Shown here piece after piece: positions 7,982 through 16,800 of a stretch of DNA of 64,000 bases. The translations under genes were made by a program, and so were the position numbers. Source of the stretch: Planctomycetaceae bacterium (lineage in GTDB: Bacteria > Planctomycetota > Planctomycetia > Planctomycetales > Planctomycetaceae); contig JAWKUA010000008.1 of assembly GCA_041398785.1 (NCBI GenBank), forward strand, positions 230,068 through 294,067, in the 5' to 3' direction. The notes beneath the pieces were generated by a model that worked only from the letters and a program-made list of their open reading frames with translations, searched no databases and was not told the origin of the DNA. Within the stretch, counting starts at the first letter, position 1, and every line of letters starts with the position of its first letter.

Positions 7982-9673
7982 ATGCAGAACTCGCTCCGAT
8001 TCGAATGCCGGTTGTCGTCGTACTGCTCGCCCGGAAGGCAAGCGGGAGTTTGGACGTTCGCTGCAGGAATTGCCCGAGCCGTCGTCGTGGCCAGTTTGGC
8101 GCTTTCGCTGGCACCTGGCTCGGCGAGCGGGCAGGAGTTCCCTGCCGATGAACGCCAGCCGTTGCTGCAGATTTCCGTTCGCACGTCGCTGCTGGATCAG
8201 TTGCTGAGCCGGACGATCGTGAAGCCGGGTGACGTGACGACTCGAATCCTGGATGCCAGCGTGCGCGGAAGCCGCACGACGGAAACGGTCATTCACGTCC
8301 GCGGGCAGTCTTGCCCGGATATGGCTCAGGTTGATCTCGTCGCATGCGGGACGGTTTCCAGTTCGACAGTCAGCGTGGCTCCGGGAGCACGAGTCGCCAG
8401 CGCCGGCAGTCACACATACGAAATCATCAAGCCCGTGTATTTCGGTGACGGAAAGCTGTTGACGCGGCCCGGACACGGATCTCTGCAGGCTCGTAACATG
8501 ACGCAGTCAGTGAACAGCGTCGTTTCGGGAGTTCCGCTGGTGGGACCTCTGGGAGACCAGATTGCGTGGCGCGAAACGCTGCGGCGCAATCCGGCGGTGG
8601 AAGCCGTCATCGTGCGCCAAGTGGCTGACGAAGTGCTGCCGGAGGTCAACCGCAACGTTGATGCGGAGCTGGCGGCGGTCAACCAGAGCTGGCAGTTCGC
8701 CACTGCTCAGTTGAAGGCTTTGCTGCCGGGAGGCTCACTTCAGTGGCAGTCATCATCAACGGTGGAAAGCGTGACGATCGCACTGATCGACGTGGCAACA
8801 CACGGGATCGGCGGCTCGGACGGCTTCAGCACGTTTGAACGGTCCGACAATTTCACGTTCGACGCGTCATCCGGTGCGTCCTCGGCGGAACAGGATTCCA
8901 TCACGGACACCAGTGACTACGGAGTGCTCAGGGTTCCGTCGGCGTCAGAACCGGCAGCATCAGACGATGCGTCAGAAGATGTGTCGGGCGGCAGCTTCCC
9001 GGACGGTCCCGTGAATGACGAACGGAGTTCCACGGAGTATCGGACGCTGACACCCGGACCGGAGCCGGAAGAGGATCTGGTGCTGACGCTTTCAGAAGAC
9101 TTTCTGAATCGGCTGCTGGACGTACCTGCTCTTCGCGGACTGGTGCTTTCCGACGCGGCGCTGCAGCGCTTGTCAGAAAAGGTGTCAGGAACCAATACCG
9201 GCGGATCGCCCGATCCTTTGTGGTCCTTCTCCCCGGCGTCTTTACTGGCCTATCGTGACTTGCAGCCGACAATTTTTTCGGTGCAGCTTGCAGATTCGCG
9301 CCCTGTGCAGGTGGAGTTGCGTGACGGCCGCCTGACGCTGGTGTTGACGTTTCGTGTCGTGCCGAAATCGGCGAATGCGAGTGATCCCGTTCGGCTGCGG
9401 ATCCCGCTGCAGGGCGTCAACGGCGGTTCCGGTGAGTGGGCGATACGAATTGAGCCGGCAAGCGTGTCGCCGACGGTGGACGGTGCTCAGGCCGCGATGT
9501 GGAGTCAACTGGTCCAGACTCAGGCGGAACAGATTTTGCGGAATGTGCCGGCGGTCACGCTGCCTCGCCGGATGGACTTCAGCTCAGTGATATCGAACCT
9601 GCCGATGCTGGACGTGTATCGCATTCAGTCGCACGGCGGTCAGTTGCGCGCGTCGCTGCGACGGAGCAATTAG
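7982..9673 (+). CDS. Secreted protein of unknown function carrying a copy of repeat family A
   Basis: No known family is recognised. The start at ATG 7982 gives an N-terminal signal-like region: a basic segment, then VVVASLALSLAPGSASGQ with a likely cleavage after SASG. The frame is open upstream to 7769, but that part does not look like protein. The mature protein has two similar halves, each opening with a leucine-rich beta/helix segment (LLQISVRTSLLDQLLSRTIV and LVLTLSEDFLNRLLDV), separated by an acidic, Ser/Asp-rich linker of about 80 residues. The sequence EKVSGTNTG in the second half is encoded by a family A repeat arm at 9176-9197. The neighbours give no functional clue. It is probably exported to the large planctomycete periplasm or cell surface. 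Confidence 0.65.
   Translation: MQNSLRFECRLSSYCSPGRQAGVWTFAAGIARAVVVASLALSLAPGSASGQEFPADERQPLLQISVRTSLLDQLLSRTIVKPGDVTTRILDASVRGSRTTETVIHVRGQSCPDMAQVDLVACGTVSSSTVSVAPGARVASAGSHTYEIIKPVYFGDGKLLTRPGHGSLQARNMTQSVNSVVSGVPLVGPLGDQIAWRETLRRNPAVEAVIVRQVADEVLPEVNRNVDAELAAVNQSWQFATAQLKALLPGGSLQWQSSSTVESVTIALIDVATHGIGGSDGFSTFERSDNFTFDASSGASSAEQDSITDTSDYGVLRVPSASEPAASDDASEDVSGGSFPDGPVNDERSSTEYRTLTPGPEPEEDLVLTLSEDFLNRLLDVPALRGLVLSDAALQRLSEKVSGTNTGGSPDPLWSFSPASLLAYRDLQPTIFSVQLADSRPVQVELRDGRLTLVLTFRVVPKSANASDPVRLRIPLQGVNGGSGEWAIRIEPASVSPTVDGAQAAMWSQLVQTQAEQILRNVPAVTLPRRMDFSSVISNLPMLDVYRIQSHGGQLRASLRRSN
9176..9240. repeat. Palindromic element, family A, copy 2 (degenerate right arm)
   Basis: Bases 9176-9197 match the left arm of copy 1 (7319-7340) almost exactly. 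A GC-rich spacer follows. The sequence around 9218-9235 (TTTGTGGTCCTTCT) is a diverged version of the right arm. Like copy 1, it lies inside an open reading frame without breaking it. Confidence 0.75.
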
Positions 9674-9902
9674 CGGTTGCCGATTCGCATCAGCCCGTTT
9701 TCCTGTTGCCAGGAGCGGAGACGTCCGTGCATGTCGAACGGCGCTGGCAGCAGTTTGGACGCGTTTTCGGCCCGCTCCCGCATGTCGCTTCGCTGGTGCG
9801 ACCTCCTCTCCCACGCAGCGCTGGGAGAGGTGAATGCTCTTCGGCGTTCGCGTGGTATGCACGACATCGAAACGAGCGTGTCGTCGGCACTGCATCGGAT
9901 TC
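9674..9902. other. Convergent intergenic region with short hairpin
   Basis: About 230 bases between two convergent genes. The only structure noted is an inverted repeat at about 9803-9831 (CCTCTCCCA...TGGGAGAGG), similar to the core of the family C repeats at 42 and 46 kb. It could act as a bidirectional transcription stop, but it lacks a T-run. Confidence 0.5.
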
Positions 9903-11306
9903 CTATTTCACGAGCTGGTTTTCGACTGGTTCGATCGATGCTTCATGTTCGGATTTCAGTCCGCGGATGGCGTTGACGACGTCCGGATGATCGGCGGCGA
10001 TGTCGTATTGTTCGCCCGGATCGTGGCCGAGATGGTACAGCAGCGGCGGGTCGTGGACTTCGGCTTGCTGCTGGCCGACGTATGACGTCTTCGTTTTGAA
10101 GTGGGCTTTGTGCATGCCGCTGCGGACCGCATAGCATTCTTCGCCGTGGTAGTAGAACATGGCGGATCGCGGGCTGGGTTCGCGCTCGAACAGAACGGGC
10201 GACAGGTCGTAGCCGTCCAGAACACGGTCGGCTGGCGGGTCGACACCGGTGATGGCGGCGATGGTGGGCAACAGATCGAGCGTGCTGCCCATTTCGCGCA
10301 CCACGGCGGGTTCAATTCGACCGGGCCACCAGAAAATCGTCGGTTCGCGCATGCCGCCTTCCCAGGTGGAGCCCTTGCCGTCGCGCAGCAGTCCGGCGGA
10401 TCCGCCGTGGTCGTCGAACGCCAGCCACGGGCCATTATCGGATGTAAAGACGACCAGCGTGTTGTCCGCCAGTCCTTCGTTGCGCAGGGTCGAGAGAATG
10501 CGGCCGACGGACCAGTCGATTTCCTCCACCACATCGCCGTACAGACCTCGCTGACTAACGTTGGTGAAGTCCTCGGATACAAACAGCGGAACGTGCGGCA
10601 GGTTGTGTGCCAGATAGATGAAGAACGGCCGGTCCTTGCTTTCCTGAATGAGCTTCACCGCTTCTTCCGTGTACCGCCTGGTGATTGTGTGCTGGTTGGC
10701 CGGCCGTTCCATTTCGTTCGTGTTTCGCAGCAGCGGGACATTGAAGTATTCGACTTTCGGATTCCAGAACCGGTCGCGGCCCTTCGGAGCGTCAGCGATG
10801 ACGTCCATGTCGTTGGAATAGGGAATTCCAAAGTAGCTGTCATATCCGTGAGCGGTCGGCAGATACTGCGGCAGGTGGCCCAGGTGCCATTTGCCGATGG
10901 CATGAGTGGCATAGTTTTTCTGCTTCAGCATCTTTGCAATGGTCAATTCTGACGCCGGCAGGCCGCCTTTGGAATCCGGGAACAGCACGCGCCGCTTGTC
11001 GGAACACATTCCGCTGCGAATCGGATAGCGTCCGGTCTGCAACGCCGCGCGGCTGGGAGTGCAGACGCAGGCGGCCACGTAGAAGCTGGTCCACTTCTGA
11101 CCTTCGGCGGCCATTTGGTCCAGGTTGGGCGTCGCGATTGTCGGGTGCCCGAAGCAGCCGAGATCTCCGTAACCAAGGTCATCGCAGAAGATGACAACCA
11201 CATTGGGGTCGGCTGCGCGAAGACCGGCGGTGTTTGCGAACGGCAGCGTCAGCACGGTGGCCAGAACTGTGAGGAGCTGTCTTCGGAACATCGGAGATTC
11301 TCGCAT
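9903..11306 (-). CDS. Secreted sulfatase (arylsulfatase A type)
   Basis: A 467-residue formylglycine-dependent sulfatase. The signal peptide is MFRRQLLTVLATVLTLPFANT with cleavage near GLRAAD. Metal ligands DD are at 42-43 (FCDDLGYGD). The sulfatase signature CTPSRAALQTGR starts at Cys82, the residue that would be converted to formylglycine, and GKWHLGH and SDNGPW are also present. Two start codons (11306 and 11291) give nearly the same protein; the open frame running further upstream to 12125 does not look like protein. Sulfatases are greatly expanded in planctomycetes, where they desulfate algal polysaccharides outside the cytoplasm. There is no operon partner. The maturase needed for the Cys modification is not in this window. 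Confidence 0.95.
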   Translation of the reverse strand: MRESPMFRRQLLTVLATVLTLPFANTAGLRAADPNVVVIFCDDLGYGDLGCFGHPTIATPNLDQMAAEGQKWTSFYVAACVCTPSRAALQTGRYPIRSGMCSDKRRVLFPDSKGGLPASELTIAKMLKQKNYATHAIGKWHLGHLPQYLPTAHGYDSYFGIPYSNDMDVIADAPKGRDRFWNPKVEYFNVPLLRNTNEMERPANQHTITRRYTEEAVKLIQESKDRPFFIYLAHNLPHVPLFVSEDFTNVSQRGLYGDVVEEIDWSVGRILSTLRNEGLADNTLVVFTSDNGPWLAFDDHGGSAGLLRDGKGSTWEGGMREPTIFWWPGRIEPAVVREMGSTLDLLPTIAAITGVDPPADRVLDGYDLSPVLFEREPSPRSAMFYYHGEECYAVRSGMHKAHFKTKTSYVGQQQAEVHDPPLLYHLGHDPGEQYDIAADHPDVVNAIRGLKSEHEASIEPVENQLVK

Positions 11307-11450
11307 CGTGTGAAGTGAACTCAGCGGCAACGGTGACTTGCAGATGATGGCGTCGGATCGCCAGACTTCAAGGCCAGGCGAGGAGCTGACGGAACCGCAC
11401 GCAGAAGACCCCGCGCTGTAGAATCCGTGAAACCGGTGAGAATTCCATCC

Positions 11451-11771
11451 ATGAACGCCAGTCGCAGGGAAAAGCTTCAGTCCATGCTGGCCGACGATCC
11501 TGACGATCAAATGCTGCGCTACATGCTGGCGACGGAACTGGACCGCGACGGCGATCACGACGAAAGCCTGACGCTGTACCGCAGTCTGATGGATGACTCG
11601 TCGCCGTATGTTCCCGCGTTTCTGATGGCCGGCCAGCAGTTGGCTCGGCTGGGCCGCATCGATGATGCTCGTGCGACGTATCAGCGCGGAATCACGGAAG
11701 CGAACCGGACCGGCGACGAACACGCGGCGGGCGAGATGGCGGAATTCCTGCGGGAGCTTCGTCACGCTTGA
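11451..11771 (+). CDS. Small TPR-repeat protein
   Basis: A 106-residue helical protein with tetratricopeptide-like repeats: DDQMLRYMLATELDRDGDHDES and YVPAFLMAGQQLARLGRIDDAR share the TPR spacing of small and aromatic residues. The ATG at 11451 is preferred because GGTGAG lies ten bases upstream; a GTG at 11427 is also in frame. No signal peptide is seen. Similar short TPR proteins are common and act as protein-protein adaptors. It diverges from the sulfatase gene and is followed by a dehydrogenase on the same strand about 160 bases away. No specific partner can be named. Confidence 0.8.
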   Translation: MNASRREKLQSMLADDPDDQMLRYMLATELDRDGDHDESLTLYRSLMDDSSPYVPAFLMAGQQLARLGRIDDARATYQRGITEANRTGDEHAAGEMAEFLRELRHA

Positions 11772-11934
11772 AGCCGGCGCGTAAGCCGAGCCGGGCCTGC
11801 GCGACGGTGATCGCGGAGAGTTTCCCCGAGTCGAGCGACGGCAGATTCCGGACAGCGACGGTTTGTCGCCGTTTGTTCCGCCGATACGATGCCGGCAATA
11901 CTCCGGCTCCCCTTTTTTCGACAGGTCCGCAATC

Positions 11935-12969
11935 GTGAAAGCGCTCTTACTGACGGAATATAAACATCTGGAACTGACCGACCTTCCGACTCCGGAAATT
12001 GGGCCGGAGGACGTGCTGGTTCGTGTGCAGGCATGCGGCATCTGCGGCAGCGACATCCATGGCTGGGACGGCAGCAGCGGGCGACGCATTCCGCCGCTGG
12101 TGATGGGACATGAAGCGGCGGGCATTGTGGCGGCGGTCGGAAGCAGTGTGACTCAGTTTACGGAAGGTGATCGGGTCACGTTTGATTCAATGGTCTCCTG
12201 CGGCAGGTGCGATTTCTGCCTGGATGGCCGGCCAAACCTCTGTGACAACCGTATGGTGCTGGGTGTTTCCTGCGGCGACTACCGGCGATACGGTGCCTTC
12301 GCCGAATACATCTCCGTGCCGCAGCGGATCACGTATCACATCCCGGATTCTCTGCCGTTTGAACATGCGGCACTGATCGAGGCGGTTTCCGTCGCGGTGC
12401 ATGCAGCCAACCGTACTCCCGTGAAGATGGGAGACACAGCGGTCGTCGTTGGCAGCGGAATGATCGGCCTGCTGGTGATTCAGACGATCCGCCTGGCGGG
12501 GTGCGGTCGAGTGATAGCGGTGGATCTCAGCGATCAGAAACTGCAGGTCGCGAAGAAGCTGGGCGCCGACATCACGATCAACGCAGGTTCTGAAGACGTG
12601 GTAGCTCGCGTGAAGGAACTGACCGGTGGTCGCGGAGCGGATGTGGCGCTGGAAGTCGTGGGATCCACGCCGACCGTCAAAGCAGCCATCGAGAGCACTC
12701 GCAAGGGCGGCACTGTGACGCTGGTGGGCAACCTGGCTCCGAACGTCGAACTTCCGCTGCAGTCGGTCGTGACTCGTGAACTGAACGTCATCGGCAGTTG
12801 TGCTTCGAATCGGGAATATCCGGCCTGCATCTCACTGCTGAGCAGCGGCGCGATTCGCGTCGAAGACATGATTACGGCGAAGGCTCCGCTGGAAGACGGT
12901 CCGGCGTGGTTTGACCGGCTCTACAGTGGCGAACCTGGTGCGATGAAAGTTCTGCTGTGTCCTTCGTGA
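11935..12969 (+). CDS. Zinc-dependent medium-chain alcohol/sorbitol-type dehydrogenase
   Basis: A 344-residue MDR-family NAD(P)-dependent dehydrogenase. The catalytic zinc ligands lie in CGICGSDIH and GHEAAG, the structural zinc site in CGRCDFCLDGRPNLC, and the Rossmann loop in VVGSGMIGLL. The GTG at 11935, with AGGT about eight bases upstream, fits the family start (VKALLLTEYKHLEL). It resembles galactitol-1-phosphate, sorbitol and threonine dehydrogenases, and the substrate is a polyol, sugar phosphate or amino alcohol that cannot be settled here. Its 3' end overlaps the next gene by about 12 bases, so the two are probably translated together. Confidence 0.93.
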   Translation: MKALLLTEYKHLELTDLPTPEIGPEDVLVRVQACGICGSDIHGWDGSSGRRIPPLVMGHEAAGIVAAVGSSVTQFTEGDRVTFDSMVSCGRCDFCLDGRPNLCDNRMVLGVSCGDYRRYGAFAEYISVPQRITYHIPDSLPFEHAALIEAVSVAVHAANRTPVKMGDTAVVVGSGMIGLLVIQTIRLAGCGRVIAVDLSDQKLQVAKKLGADITINAGSEDVVARVKELTGGRGADVALEVVGSTPTVKAAIESTRKGGTVTLVGNLAPNVELPLQSVVTRELNVIGSCASNREYPACISLLSSGAIRVEDMITAKAPLEDGPAWFDRLYSGEPGAMKVLLCPS

Positions 12970-13841
12970 CAGCGTCTCGTATTCACGCTTCAGTGGTTGT
13001 CGGCGTCTTGCTGGCGTCGGCCGGTTGCGATTTCCGGGAAGCCACCGAGCCGCGGTCGTCGCCACAACAGCCCGCGGCGAATGCGGTCGCAGCGGCATCA
13101 GAATCTGTGCTGCCCGCGGCAGCATTGAACGATGGTCCGCCGCCGGTCGTCCGCTGGGAAACCGTGGACGAACTGCCACGGGAGCTGGCGATTTTTCGCC
13201 ATGTCTTCTGGGAGCCGGACGACACTCGGAGCCTGCGGCAACTGATCCGTGCGACCGACATGGTGAAGGGAAAGCGGGTCCTTGAAATTGGAACCGGTTC
13301 CGGTCTGATTTCGCTGTGCTGCCTGCAGGCGGGAGCCGCGCATGTCCTGGCGACCGACATCAATCCGTTCGCCATGAAGAATTCGGCGTTCAACGCGGAA
13401 CTGCTTGGATTCACCGAGCGATTTGAGGTGCGACTGGTACCTCAGAGAAGCCCCGATGCATGGTCGGTGATCCGCGAACAGGAGCGGTTCGATCTGATCA
13501 TTTCCAATCCGCCGTGGGAAAACGACAAGCCCGTGACTCTGGCGGAGTTTGCCTTGTATGACCCGGAGTTTCAGCTCATGAAGTCGCTGCTGGACGGACT
13601 TCCGGATCGGCTGAATCCGGGCGGTCGAGCGCTGCTGGCGTATGGATGCGTCACGGCAATTCGCAGGCTGCAGGAACTGGCGGCCGAACGAAATCTGGCC
13701 CTGCGGATTCTGGACGACCGCTTACTGGACCAATTGGATGAAGTCTTCCTGCCGGGGATGCTGCTGGAAATCACGCTTCCGGAAACGACCCGCCATGAAT
13801 CGCCGACCGCTGGCGACGGGGGATCGTCTGCCGAACGGTGA
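12957..13841 (+). CDS. Class I SAM-dependent methyltransferase with a lipoprotein-like N-terminus
   Basis: A 294-residue protein with a Rossmann methyltransferase domain: SAM loop VLEIGTGSGL, acidic strand end ATDIN, and the SNPPWEND motif typical of N-methyltransferases such as HemK/PrmC and RsmC types that methylate an amide or base nitrogen. The N-terminus reads as a signal peptide with a lipobox (VVVGVLLASAGC), followed by a Pro/Ala-rich linker. That is odd for a SAM enzyme. Starts are GTG at 12957 or 12966, overlapping the dehydrogenase stop. If the signal is real the enzyme would sit outside the cytoplasm as a lipoprotein; otherwise the true start is further in. The substrate is unknown. 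Confidence 0.8.
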   Translation: MSFVTASRIHASVVVGVLLASAGCDFREATEPRSSPQQPAANAVAAASESVLPAAALNDGPPPVVRWETVDELPRELAIFRHVFWEPDDTRSLRQLIRATDMVKGKRVLEIGTGSGLISLCCLQAGAAHVLATDINPFAMKNSAFNAELLGFTERFEVRLVPQRSPDAWSVIREQERFDLIISNPPWENDKPVTLAEFALYDPEFQLMKSLLDGLPDRLNPGGRALLAYGCVTAIRRLQELAAERNLALRILDDRLLDQLDEVFLPGMLLEITLPETTRHESPTAGDGGSSAER

Positions 13842-13850
13842 CGTTCGCGA

Positions 13851-16800
13851 CTAATCGGTGTCTCCCGGCTGGCCTTTCACGTCCGGGGTCTTGATCGACG
13901 ATGTGCCTTTTGGCTCAAGCCTGACCTGGTTGCCATACACTTCAATATTCAGAGCGTGGTGGCGATCCGTGCTGACCCATGCGGCGGCGATGTTGAATCG
14001 AGTCGGAATGACGCCGTCGAAGAGTCTGGAACCGCTCATCTTTCGGATCCCGCGAAATCCGGTTCCGGAGAACTGCCGCTGAGGCAGCGGTCCGGGCGTG
14101 TCTTCGTTGTGAACAATGACAATCACCGGAAGTCCGGGTTGATCGGTGGCGACAACGCCGCTGGTGTTTTCGTCGACCACCCAGCGGACGGTGCCGGACT
14201 GCCGATCGACGGCGCGGATACCGCCTGCGAATGACTCCCCGCGCTGGTCAAACGGCTGTCGAAGACGCCGCACATTTCCGGTCGGACTATTCGTGACGTA
14301 CCACGTCAGCGGATCGGCGACCACAAACATTCGGTCCGCCGTCCACAGCTTTGGTGACGGATCAGCGTCGTCTTCGTCATCGGATGCCGCCTGCTGATCG
14401 GTGGGGGCAAAGGAGGCGGAGTTCCGGTCGCCGGTCTGCAGATTGATGACCTGCATTGACTGGTTGTCCGACATTCCGACGAGTGTATTGTCGTCGACAA
14501 AATGAAACTGCTGCGATTCGCTCAGCGACAGCGATCGGTTTACGTGCTGCGTTTCCGGGTCGATCCATTCGACCAGAGGACCGTTTTTGGAGTCCGTCTT
14601 CGTGCGCCAGACCACCAGGGAGTCTCCGGCGGCGGCCATCGTGCGGACGAGAGTTTCCGCCGAAAGTTCGGACGCCACGGCAGCACCGTCGGCCAGCCGG
14701 AAGCACCAGCCATCGCGGTGGACCGCAGACGTCAGGAACAGCAGGCGTTCCGTCGCGACGGCCTGTTGAAATGGCCGGTCACAGGCCAGCGACCACAGCG
14801 ACTGACCGGTCAGCAGGTTCACGACTTCCAGCTCATTGCCGAACCGAAGACACACGTGCCGCGAACCGGCAGGTATCACGGTCAGGACGCCCATCGACTG
14901 AGTTCCCGGCTGCTGTCGCTGCGAGATGTCAAAGTCGGTGAACTGGTGCTCCGCAGGGCCGACAGTAACAAGGATCCGCGACTGTCGGTTGTGAGACCGC
15001 GACCAGAGGACTCGCTGATCCAGAACGGAAATCGCCGTGATGCCCGTGTTTGTCTGCACCAACAGCACGCTGCCGCAGCGCTGAATGGATTCCACCGCAC
15101 TGGTGTACCAGGAATGCACGCCAAGGCTGGCCGGGACGATCCAGTTTGCCCTGTCCGGATCGGCCACAACGGTGGCTCGCAGCCGCGAGGGTTCCGCCAA
15201 AACGGACCACTCATAATGGCGAAGAAACGGGTCGTCGGCAGAACCTGGCGAAATGTCTGATGCCGGGCCGTTGATACCTGACGGCTGAGCAAACGGCAGC
15301 ATTTCGTACCGCCGGTCGGGCCATTGATTCCATTGATCCCGGACGGCCTGCCGGAATCGCTGGCTGAGTTCGTCTCGTGTCAGCAGGCGGCTGGCGACGT
15401 CATTGTGCTCGACTGGCGAGTCCGCGGCAGGGTCGAAATCGCTAAGCGGGCGATGCCACCGTTCTGCCAGTTCCACGGCAACGCAGTTCAGCAGAAGCGA
15501 CCGGGCGGCGAGCCACGTTGTCGAATCTTCCGTTGCCGATTCATCCGTCGCCGGATCCTGCCGAAGTCGAGCATGATTGTCGGAAACGAGCTTTCGGAAC
15601 GCCCGCAGCGGTGCTTCCAGAAGGTCATCTGCGTCACTGGTCGATGCGTCTGGATCCGGCTGACCAGCCAGCGCCAGACTGTGAATCAGCATGTTCAGAG
15701 TCGTTTCGCCAGAACTGGCGTTATGCATTCGCTCGTGCAGCAGAGACCGGATTCCGGCGACGCGACCCAAACCGTCTGACGTCTCCGCGGTGTCATCCGA
15801 AGTCGAACTTTCACCGGTTCGACGACCGGTCGCGGCGGCGCTTGCCACCTGCAGCAACAGGTGGTCCGGCAGTTGCCGCAGTTTGGCCGCGAGCTGCGCA
15901 GACTGATCCGGTGTGGCACGTTTCACGAGATCCGACAGGTGACCGGTGGCCCACGTTGTCAGCGGAAGGTGCTGACTCAGTCCCGGAGTCGCGACCGATG
16001 GCTCGGACGTGGCTGACTTCGTTTCTGCGGGAACATAGTCTTCGGACAGCAGCAGCGATGGTTCCAGCGTCAGGATGTTCAGCAGCGACGCGGCAGCTTC
16101 CTCGGACTGTCCGTTGCGAAGCAACTGTCGCGTCTTCAGAACATTGACCTGCAGCACCTCTTCCGGCGAAGTTGCCGTTGCCTGCAATGTGTCAAGGAAG
16201 TGTTCAGGGTCACTGACGGCCAGGCGATACCGACATTCGAAGGTGATCCGGTGAACCTGCGGATTTCGCTGATCGGTGTCCTGAATCTGTTCGAGAATTC
16301 GCAGGGCTTCCGCCCAGTTGCCGGACGCCGACAGAGCGGTCGCCAGTTCGAGCGGATCGCGCAGGTCGGGGTTCAATTCGTGCGCGGAAAGGCGAAGCAT
16401 GCGGTCCGGAGCCACGCACAACAGATCCGAACCGATGGCCACCAGATGACCCCAGCCGGGATTCGGCAAAGGCACTCGCAGGGAATCCGCCAGTGTGCCG
16501 TCAGCCAGGTTGATGATCGAAATGGAACCATTCACCATCGGCACCAGCAGTTGCTGACCCTGGAGGATTCCACTGCCCGAAGGCAGACTTTCGACGTCCG
16601 TATTGAGCCGTTCCCAAATCGGCCGTGCTGTCGCCGGGTCGAAGTTTGTGATCGACTGTCCGGTTCCGATCACCAGGTTACCGGAATCCAGATGCAGCAG
16701 CAGGCTGGACGAATTGGCGTCGATGCGGTGTTTCAGTTCACCCGTAACGGGGTCGAAAAAACGGATGTCGTGGCTTTCACGGGGAAACACAATCAGGTGG

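Noticed and set aside
7950..7985. tRNA T-loop-like GGTTCGAATTCC
   Set aside because: No acceptor, D or anticodon stems can be formed around it.
7580..8476. 298-codon minus-strand frame opposite the unknown secreted protein
   Set aside because: Composition is that of an antisense frame in GC-rich DNA and there is no start signal or motif.
9500..9900. Several short frames at the end of the unknown secreted protein
   Set aside because: They overlap the supported gene or the hairpin region and have no start signals.
11307..12125. N-terminal extension of the sulfatase frame
   Set aside because: It opposes the TPR and dehydrogenase genes and precedes a good signal peptide at 11306, so it is chance open frame.
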